The translations under genes and the position numbers were made by a program. From Gemmatimonadota bacterium (lineage in GTDB: Bacteria; Latescibacterota; UBA2968; UBA8231): 12,027 nucleotides of DNA. The stretch lies in contig VXZF01000697.1 of the NCBI GenBank assembly GCA_009845645.1, positions 1 through 12,027 on the forward strand, in the 5' to 3' direction. Shown one piece after another: positions 6,538 through 12,027 of the stretch. The notes under the pieces were generated by a model. The model made no database searches. It saw nothing but the letters and a program-made list of their open reading frames with translations, and was not told the origin of the DNA. Each line of letters starts with the position of its first letter. Positions within the stretch are counted from its first letter, which is position 1.

Positions 6538-6570
6538 GCGAAGCGGTTGCGCGATGCGCCAAGGGCACAG
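6538..6570 (-). repeat. 33-nt structured repeat, copy 2
   Basis: It matches 2056-2088 at 25 of 33 positions without gaps. The inner stem is TTGCGC-GAT-GCGCCAA, one G-C pair longer than in copy 1, with the bulged C and A-A side retained, so pairing is kept although bases differ. Here an outer arm GTGCCC (6527-6532) also pairs with GGGCAC (6563-6568). It lies between the kinase-like gene (stop 6574) and the exporter (start 6467). Confidence 0.5.
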
Positions 6571-6573
6571 TAT

Positions 6574-7212
6574 TTAGCTCACACCGTCGCCGAAGGGATT
6601 CGGTTCGCCTCTACGTTGAGCATTCAATAGTCGGATTCGCTGCACAAGGTCATCTATGCTGGGTGAGTATTGCCCTTCTGTTGAGACATGAACTGTGGGC
6701 ACGTTGAAATCTGGAGCTGTATAGTCGCCAGGAGGCGACATCTCACCTGTTTCCCGGTAGATTTCAACGCGCTTATCGCCGTGGTAGAACTCCCGATTCG
6801 GATCATCCAGACCCCGCTGGAGATGGCGCGTAGCCGCCACCATCCCGTCAACGGAGCATACGACAATGAAAGGAGTGCACAATTCAAGGATCTTGGGCAT
6901 CCTTGGTTCCCAAACCCGGTGCTGAAAGGCCGCCTCAATTACGACAGAGATCTTACCGGCGAGATACTGATTCACTATCTCGAAAAAAAGATTGGAGACT
7001 ACGCCATTGGTGTCTGGCGGAAGCTGATCGTGCTTGACGCCATGAGTATTGACATAGCCTTCCTTGATCTCGTCGCGACTGATGACCGGCATCCAAAGCC
7101 GCTCGGCGAGCTTCTTGGATAAACTCGTCTTCCCCGATCCCGGCCGGCCTGTGACGATAATGCATTTGGGTTTACTGCTCATCTCGGCTGAGGCCATTAT
7201 TGGCTGAGGCAC
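6574..7212 (-). CDS. P-loop ATPase/kinase-like protein (AAA_33 type), about 200-212 aa
   Basis: CIIVTGRPGSGKTSLSKKLAERL (residues 17-39 of the longest form) gives a clear Walker A motif with K28 and T29. It is followed by PVISRDEIKEGY, where D47 is in the usual place of a substrate-binding or catalytic acidic residue in small P-loop kinases (AAA_33, chloramphenicol phosphotransferase, zeta-toxin relatives). RHLQRGLDDPNREFYHGD resembles the LID region. It probably phosphorylates a small molecule; the substrate is unknown. Three in-frame starts exist: GTG 7212, ATG 7197 and ATG 7182. None has a strong ribosome site. The first overlaps the dioxygenase gene by 16 nt; the last (MSSKPKC) begins nearest the domain. 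Translational coupling to the dioxygenase is likely. Confidence 0.85.
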   Translation of the reverse strand: MPQPIMASAEMSSKPKCIIVTGRPGSGKTSLSKKLAERLWMPVISRDEIKEGYVNTHGVKHDQLPPDTNGVVSNLFFEIVNQYLAGKISVVIEAAFQHRVWEPRMPKILELCTPFIVVCSVDGMVAATRHLQRGLDDPNREFYHGDKRVEIYRETGEMSPPGDYTAPDFNVPTVHVSTEGQYSPSIDDLVQRIRLLNAQRRGEPNPFGDGVS

Positions 7213-8000
7213 ACCCGTTGCTGAGTGGCGATTTTCTTCTCATGGGTATAGTGCGCCGATTCTACCAACTCGAGCGTTTCGGGTGCCAGTCGCTCTTTGA
7301 CCGCCTCTGGAATGGGGCCGGCTTGGCGGTGGTGTGGCCGGTAGCGCAGCGTCAGCACCCGGCGCTGGCGGTCGGGGGCTCGCCAGGGCAGGACCCCGTG
7401 GGTTACGCATTCGGGCATGATCACCACATCCCCGGCCGCGGGCGTGATGTTGACGACCCCCAGCGGTACCTCCCCTTCGACGCGACCCTGATTAAAAAGC
7501 TGCGGCGGTCGGTCGAACTCGCTTTTGTGCGACCCCGGCACCACTAGTAGCCCGCCATCACCGGAAAGCACATCGTCCAGGTAGGGAAACACTACAAAGT
7601 CGTCGCAGTAGATGCGTCCCCGGCGCACCTCGTAACGGGCGCTCTCAAAGCCGTAGTCGTCGCGGGCACAGTGCAGTTGCACCGACTCGGTGTGTCCGTC
7701 GGGAGAGTCGACCATCATGGTGCCGCTGGCGAGCATGGGTTTGCCGTTGGTCAGCTCCAGCACAATGGGCCAGACGGCAGGCAGAAAGACCAGCTTTTCC
7801 AGCGCCCGGTCGAAGGCGAAGCCGTGGGCAAAGCCCTTGAGATTTTCTGATCGTCCGAAATGCGGCGGCAGGTCTTCCGGTGCGCTGTCGATGTAACGAT
7901 TGGCGGCATCCGAAGCTGCATCCAGTTCCTCCGGGGTCAGGGCGTTCTGCAGGTGCAGAAAACCGCACAGATCAAAAAGATAGCGTTGTTCTTCGGTCAT
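7197..8000 (-). CDS. Phytanoyl-CoA dioxygenase (PhyH) family protein, 267 aa
   Basis: A non-haem iron, 2-oxoglutarate-type oxygenase of the PhyH family, which hydroxylates small organic substrates. The start MTEEQRYLFDLCGFLHLQNALTPEEL, the segment GGLLVVPGSHKSEF (150-162), CVTHGVLPW (198-206) and RRVLTLRYRP are characteristic. Likely iron ligands are H110 (VQLH) and H201 (THG). The expected aspartate two residues after H110 is not present (CARD follows, with D114 two positions late), so metal binding may differ. The gene is clearly richer in G+C than those around it, which suggests a different origin or that it is native and its neighbours are imports. ATG 8000 has only a weak upstream AAGG. 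It overlaps or abuts the kinase-like gene downstream. Confidence 0.88.
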   Translation of the reverse strand: MTEEQRYLFDLCGFLHLQNALTPEELDAASDAANRYIDSAPEDLPPHFGRSENLKGFAHGFAFDRALEKLVFLPAVWPIVLELTNGKPMLASGTMMVDSPDGHTESVQLHCARDDYGFESARYEVRRGRIYCDDFVVFPYLDDVLSGDGGLLVVPGSHKSEFDRPPQLFNQGRVEGEVPLGVVNITPAAGDVVIMPECVTHGVLPWRAPDRQRRVLTLRYRPHHRQAGPIPEAVKERLAPETLELVESAHYTHEKKIATQQRVCLSQ

Positions 8001-8078
8001 TATCGTCAGCCTTGCCTTTCGTTAGAATGCTGTTTTCCGTTTTTGTCATAGCGAAATCCAATTTATGGACCTACCTAC

Positions 8079-8963
8079 TCAGAAGTGGAATCCTAGTAGA
8101 TTCCAGTAGTACAAGAACCAGATGAAACCCAAAGTGATTAGTGTCACTACAGAATAGTATAGACGGCTTCCCGTGCTCCAGTATTCATGCTTCCAAGATA
8201 CCGTAGCGACAAAGACCATACCGATAGCGAGAATACAGGTCAAGAGAGGGGTGATCAATAGAGCTATCATTTCCAGTGGTACCTCGATAACGAGGTCCAA
8301 GAGTCGATACACGAGCATGAGAGTCAGCCCAACGAGAAAGATCAGGTTTAAGCCGCTGCTACTCCACGCCAGCCACCGCGCTAACTGTGCCTTTTGTCCG
8401 CCCGATACAGGTCTTTTCCGTCGGCGACGGATCAGGTAGACGGCAGGCCATCCTACACACTCTGACAAGAAGACCAATACAAAGATTCCCAGGAAGCCTA
8501 ATTGATACCGGGTGGCCTCATACCAGGGTATTTTATCATAGACTTCTAGCCCCTCGTGGTACATACGGGAGATTCGACCATCCGCTTCTTCGCGAAAGGC
8601 CATATGCCGTCCGCCCTTGGTCACACCATCGACTTCGAGGAAAAGGAGCGAATCCACTTCAACCCAGCGCCACGGTTTTGGTTGCCCGAACGATTGCAGG
8701 AGAAGCGCTCCATCCTCTGCGGTTATTTCGAATTGCATAGCCAGACTTAGCCACTTCAGGAAACTCGTTCGGCTGTACCGATTTAGTCGGTAGTAACCCG
8801 TATAACGATCTGCGCGGTGATCGAAACCAGAGGGAGATTGGGGGAGGGCTTGTTCCTCCGTTGGAAAATAGCGCTCCAAGAAGGCGTTGACTAGCGCCCG
8901 TCGTACCTTCAATCCTTCGGCTTCGAATAGACTCGCCTTATTAAAGGCGAAGAATTCACATCG
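8079..8963 (-). pseudogene. C-terminal remnant of a serine hydrolase with membrane domain
   Basis: The frame is open from 8963, reading CEFFAFNKASLFEAEGL and then KVRRALVNAFLERYFP. This is the part that follows the beta-lactamase-like catalytic domain in a group of long serine hydrolases. A beta-rich linker follows, then four hydrophobic helices: around YQLGFLGIFVLVFL, NLIFLVGLTLMLVY, LLITPLLTCILAIG and LYYSVVTLITLGF. A TTG at 8912 could start a shorter 277-residue product, but it begins mid-domain. The preceding N-terminal remnant runs into this region in another frame, and the central catalytic part is missing between them, so I read both as one broken gene. The fragment alone lacks all catalytic motifs and would be a membrane-anchored stub if made. 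Confidence 0.75.
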
Positions 8964-9364
8964 TCATCAAGGCCCAGTTTGCCTTGTTCGACCAGTTGCA
9001 TGACTGCTGTAGTCGTGAATACCTTACCGATGGACCCTATCCGCACTATGGTTTCATCGGGGATCATCGGACGCTTTGTCTCTAGGTCAGCAAGCCCATA
9101 TCCCTTCTTGAGGAGGATATCTCCTCCTTTAACTACTGATATTACTAGGCCGGGAATTTGCAGCGTATCCATTTGAGCAACCAGGAAGCTATCCAGGAAA
9201 CTTTCAAGTGTCTGAGCGGTAAAAGGAACGGCCTTATTATCCGCCTCTCTGGGTTGCGCCGCTATGTCAGAGATAACACCTAAACAAAGAAGGTTCATTA
9301 GCAAGAGTGCTATGGTGATGTCTGAGAGTCCACATCGACTTCGGACAGGGGGAGACGCCTTCAT
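8909..9364 (-). pseudogene. N-terminal remnant of a beta-lactamase-like serine hydrolase
   Basis: The start ATG 9364 follows AAGGTGG at short distance and opens a signal peptide (SDITIALLLMNLLCLGV, predicted cleavage near IAAQ), so it is exported. The beta-lactamase/PBP-like class C start is intact through SIGK (S111, K114; the S-x-x-K nucleophile motif) and QLVEQGKLGLDDDV. The homology then stops abruptly near 8957 and the frame runs into unrelated residues (NSSPLIRRVYSKPKD) before a stop at 8909. The Y-x-N and H-x-G motifs are absent. The reading frame is also open upstream to 9469, overlapping the outer-membrane gene, but the signal peptide and ribosome site favour 9364. Repeat copy B lies 41 nt before the start. 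Confidence 0.8.
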
Positions 9365-9405
9365 CGAGCCACCTTTGTCACGATTATGGTTTGTTAGATT
9401 TTGGC

Positions 9406-9426
9406 TAACTGCTTGTACCCGAACAA
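9406..9426 (-). repeat. Dispersed leader repeat, copy B (core only)
   Basis: On the coding strand it reads TTGTTCGGGTACAAGCAGTTA. It shares 19 of 21 positions with copy C and 18 of 21 with copy A; the flanking half of the element (GATAAGGGCGATT) is not clearly present. CTTGT and ACAAG (9412-9427) can form a small hairpin with the loop holding CCCG. It lies between the outer-membrane gene (stop 9438) and the serine hydrolase start (9364). Confidence 0.55.
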
Positions 9427-9437
9427 GTAGGTCCGAC

Positions 9438-11870
9438 TCAGTCTGTGAAAAATTCGATTCGCGCCACACTAACCCCTACGCTCCAGTCGGCCTGATCCAG
9501 TCTGCGGGTAAAATCCACACGCCCCCAGTAGAACAGAATCAGGGAAACGCCGAGCTCGTGGTGGAAAGATGAGGGGGCATGGGGGACGAACCCCCCGTTC
9601 TGCGTTTCGTCTCTTGATATCCACGTTCGACCCGATGCGCCATGCGCGATAAGACCCATGCCTCTCTGAGCTAGAGAATGCAACCCGAGCAGTTCGAAAG
9701 GGATGGCCCTGAGATACTGTTCCCAAAAGACGCCGAGATATCGCTCCCCCTCGTAGGGCAAACCGCGCAGTGAACGAAAAGTGCCAAAAGGCGTAAAACC
9801 GCCGACGCCGGAATCAAGCGTTCCGTGACGCTGCAAGGGCAGATCTCCGGTCGCCGCACCGGCGATAATACGCAGATCAAAGGCATGGGGAGGCGAACGC
9901 CGCTTAAGAAGTGTCGGCACGTGCCAGTCAAGGGCCAACCAGTAACGGGTGAACGAGAAATCGCTGCCAAAGGCGTCTATGCTGTACTCGATGCCAGCAT
10001 GCAAGCGCCTGTGGGCCAGCACGCTCCAAGGAGGATATGCTTCTCCGTAATCCAAACTGAACACCATGGAACGCAATTTTCCAGGGTCAACAGAAGGGTT
10101 TTCCCGTTGCCCCTCGTTGATGTTCCACCAATCTCTGGTGCTCCTCTCCAGTGACTTGTGCCGTTCGTCATTGACTCCAGCACTCACATAACTATTCGAG
10201 CCAATTCTTTTTTCTACCTCTATGCCAACCCTCTCGTTCCACAAATAATCGAAGTAGTCTTTGCGCCCCAACACGACCTGCAGGCCGTTGAACCACAAAG
10301 GATAGTTGTCCGAACCGTAGCGCTCTTGGGTTCCTGCCCTATATTCGACCTCTACTGCAACGTCCCCTTCCCTGCCCAATTCCGCCCGAGCTTTTCCGCC
10401 ATAGGTCCAACGCTCCTGACCAAGGCTATAACCGCTTTTAATTGCCAAAGTGAGGGGAGCGCGAAATGTGCGCTCCACCCCGACGCCCGGATGAAGAAAG
10501 TCGACCCGGTTAGCCCGCAAATCCGGCGCGATGCGCCAGCGCGCTTCTCGCCGGGCGTCGGCATCCGCTCCCGTCGGCAAAACGACAAACCGACCGAGGA
10601 AACCCGTTGGCTTGAATATCTGGTTTAGAGTGAGACTGCTGTCCAATCCCGCATACGCCTCTTCCTCCGCATCCGACAGCGGCACCGCATCGCGGAAAGG
10701 GGACAAAAGACTGTCCGCGGCGGTAGGCAGAGCGGTAGTCAATGCCATCCTCGTGCCAACGAAGAGCGAGTCGGGTAGAGGGGTATTCACCTGATAATTA
10801 CTCAGGCGCTGAACGATATCCCGCTTCATCTCTGGGATCTGCAAGCCGACCGCATTCAAGCTCAGGTCGATAGCGATTCTGAAGTCGACGGGTAACCATA
10901 TGCCCGTACCGAAAGGTCTGAACTGTTGCCGATAAGCCAGCTTGATGTCGAGACCAGGGGTGGGCGACGAGGTGGTAATGCCGTTAGGCTTGAGTGTGGC
11001 TTCAAGGAGGGCGAATTCTTGGTCCAAAACGGCGAGTGTTCCCACGAAGGCAGGCTGTAGCTTGCTTTTGGGAGAAAGGGCGATATCGTAGACCATGAGG
11101 CTGTCTAGGTGCCGCTGGCTGACCAGCGAGAAATTGTAATGCTGCAAAGCTTGGGGATGGGTCGGACCAATTATGCAGTGTCCCAACAGGTCGATTTCGT
11201 CTTCGTACAAATTGAGGTACAGATCCGAAGAGTTGAAATCGCCGAAAATACCACCGGGCGCTACGGTAGTAGTAGAACGCCTAGCCTTGACAAGCTCGCC
11301 CATACCCTTCTTACGGTCCCAGTAAATTTCGGAGGCTATTTCTACAACTCCAACAACGGTCTCGTACTTTTTGATGGTCCAACGCGAATAGACGTCGGCT
11401 TGGTAATTATTTAACTGCGAGTGCCATTCTTGTTTTCGTTCAATGACCTGTCGCATAATCCGGACGCCGTCGTCCTCGCCCGACACGACGATTTCCTCTA
11501 GGATGTATGGAACGGAGCGAAGCTGAAAGTCCACTTCGAACCCAGGGTCCGAATTCAGGATCAGCTCCTGTTGCCCGTAACCTATAAAGGTCACCAATAG
11601 CGTCACGGGAAAACTTTCGACCTCCATTATGTATTCACCATCGTCGTTGGCGACGGTGCCATAGAAGGTGTTTTTAATTTGAATAGTGGCCGCCGGCAAC
11701 CCGAGCCCCGTATCCGCGTCGCGCACGGTGCCCCGGACCAACACTTGGGCGTCGAGTGACACAGCCGCCAACAAACTCACAACGACTATCCTACTTATCT
11801 TAGTTAATAACCAGATGCACCTCTTACCCTTGATTTCCGTCGAGTGGGTTTGTCGTCTACGCCGCTGCAA
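9438..11870 (-). CDS. DUF5686-like outer-membrane protein with carboxypeptidase-regulatory-like domain, 810 aa
   Basis: The order is a basic N-terminus, then a signal peptide (ISRIVVVSLLAAVSLDAQ, cleavage near residue 41). Next is a carboxypeptidase-regulatory-like beta-sandwich (VRGTVRDADTGLGLPAATI to about residue 118, including GTVANDDGEY), a linker LEEIVVSG, and a long region matching the DUF5686 type, in which the C-terminal half is expected to form an outer-membrane beta-barrel with alternating aromatic strands. It ends ARIEFFTD, with near-terminal aromatics as in barrel proteins. Such proteins are common in Bacteroidetes and related phyla; their role is unknown, although the first domain is shared with TonB-linked receptors. 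The start is TTG 11870 behind AAAAGGAGAG with a good spacer, and repeat copy C lies 24 nt upstream. The full length looks intact. Confidence 0.85.
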   Translation of the reverse strand: MQRRRRQTHSTEIKGKRCIWLLTKISRIVVVSLLAAVSLDAQVLVRGTVRDADTGLGLPAATIQIKNTFYGTVANDDGEYIMEVESFPVTLLVTFIGYGQQELILNSDPGFEVDFQLRSVPYILEEIVVSGEDDGVRIMRQVIERKQEWHSQLNNYQADVYSRWTIKKYETVVGVVEIASEIYWDRKKGMGELVKARRSTTTVAPGGIFGDFNSSDLYLNLYEDEIDLLGHCIIGPTHPQALQHYNFSLVSQRHLDSLMVYDIALSPKSKLQPAFVGTLAVLDQEFALLEATLKPNGITTSSPTPGLDIKLAYRQQFRPFGTGIWLPVDFRIAIDLSLNAVGLQIPEMKRDIVQRLSNYQVNTPLPDSLFVGTRMALTTALPTAADSLLSPFRDAVPLSDAEEEAYAGLDSSLTLNQIFKPTGFLGRFVVLPTGADADARREARWRIAPDLRANRVDFLHPGVGVERTFRAPLTLAIKSGYSLGQERWTYGGKARAELGREGDVAVEVEYRAGTQERYGSDNYPLWFNGLQVVLGRKDYFDYLWNERVGIEVEKRIGSNSYVSAGVNDERHKSLERSTRDWWNINEGQRENPSVDPGKLRSMVFSLDYGEAYPPWSVLAHRRLHAGIEYSIDAFGSDFSFTRYWLALDWHVPTLLKRRSPPHAFDLRIIAGAATGDLPLQRHGTLDSGVGGFTPFGTFRSLRGLPYEGERYLGVFWEQYLRAIPFELLGLHSLAQRGMGLIAHGASGRTWISRDETQNGGFVPHAPSSFHHELGVSLILFYWGRVDFTRRLDQADWSVGVSVARIEFFTD

Positions 11871-11894
11871 TATTCTCTCCTTTTGGCTTTCGCT

Positions 11895-11943
11895 TAACTA
11901 CTTGTACCCAAACAATTTGGTTCAGGTAATCGCCCTTATCCGA
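11895..11943 (-). repeat. Dispersed leader repeat, copy C
   Basis: This is the longest copy, matching copy A over 46 nt (about 39 identical, one gap) and copy B over 21 nt (19 identical). On the coding strand TTACCT and TACAAG stand 17 nt apart, a promoter-like spacing, and the ribosome site and TTG start of the DUF5686-like gene follow within 24 nt. The remaining 84 nt to the window edge hold no recognisable gene. Confidence 0.65.
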
Positions 11944-12027
11944 GCCGAAAGTACTTGTTTGTGTTGACAATCTCAACCAATTTCTCGAAGCAGGATAATT
12001 CTACGTAACTATTTGAAATAACTTGAG

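Noticed and set aside
6688..7122. Plus-strand open frame of 144 codons
   Set aside because: Fully antisense to the P-loop gene, whose Walker A motif and length identify the true coding strand.
8951..8957. GAATTC at the deletion junction, suggesting a cloning join
   Set aside because: The same hexamer occurs at many other places in the window, so its presence here is not informative.
9469..10188. Several alternative-frame open frames inside the large outer-membrane gene
   Set aside because: The 810-codon frame is continuous and carries the recognisable domains; these are shadows of it.
11964..11998. Plus-strand TTGACA with GATAAT as a promoter
   Set aside because: The spacing is about 24 nt, too long, and there is no gene downstream on that strand within the window.

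Overview
All convincing genes in this 12 kb window lie on the minus strand, so transcription runs from right to left. Content and style suggest an uncultivated bacterium of the FCB type or a neighbouring phylum. The evidence is an outer-membrane DUF5686-like protein with an N-terminal carboxypeptidase-regulatory-like domain, a PhyH-type dioxygenase of the kind abundant in Latescibacterota and Poribacteria genomes, and a serine hydrolase with a C-terminal membrane domain. This assignment rests on remembered family distribution, not on a search. No rRNA, tRNA, CRISPR array, transposase or integrase was found.

Layout in transcription order. (1) 11943-9438: a short repeat (copy C), then an 810-residue outer-membrane protein. 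(2) 9426-8079: repeat copy B, then a serine beta-lactamase-like hydrolase broken by an internal deletion plus frameshift; only its N-terminal nucleophile region and its C-terminal four-helix membrane region remain. (3) 8000-6574: a GC-rich PhyH-family dioxygenase whose end overlaps, or nearly abuts, a P-loop kinase-like ATPase. (4) 6570-5226: a 33-nt structured repeat, then an MFS_3-type drug exporter. (5) 5172-4690: a HIT-family hydrolase. (6) 4605-2927: repeat copy A, then a tight cluster of a 69-codon ORF, two GNAT acetyltransferases and a second HIT protein. (7) 2844-2305: an AT-rich unknown protein. (8) 2304-2026: a 279-nt gap with two related copies of the 33-nt structured repeat and a pair of attC-like boxes. 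(9) 2025-759: a gluzincin metallopeptidase followed by a NUDIX hydrolase, probably one operon. (10) 581-42: an unknown 179-residue protein.

Regions 3-10 read as an accessory or mosaic zone: small single-domain enzymes acting on nucleotides or small molecules (NUDIX, two HIT, two GNAT, P-loop kinase, exporter, dioxygenase), with base composition changing from gene to gene. No single pathway is evident. The most unusual signals are non-coding. One is a three-copy element placed 24-50 nt upstream of gene starts, which could be a promoter or a structured leader. The other is a 33-nt hairpin repeat whose stem changes while pairing is kept. Several genes also start with TTG or GTG behind strong Shine-Dalgarno sequences.
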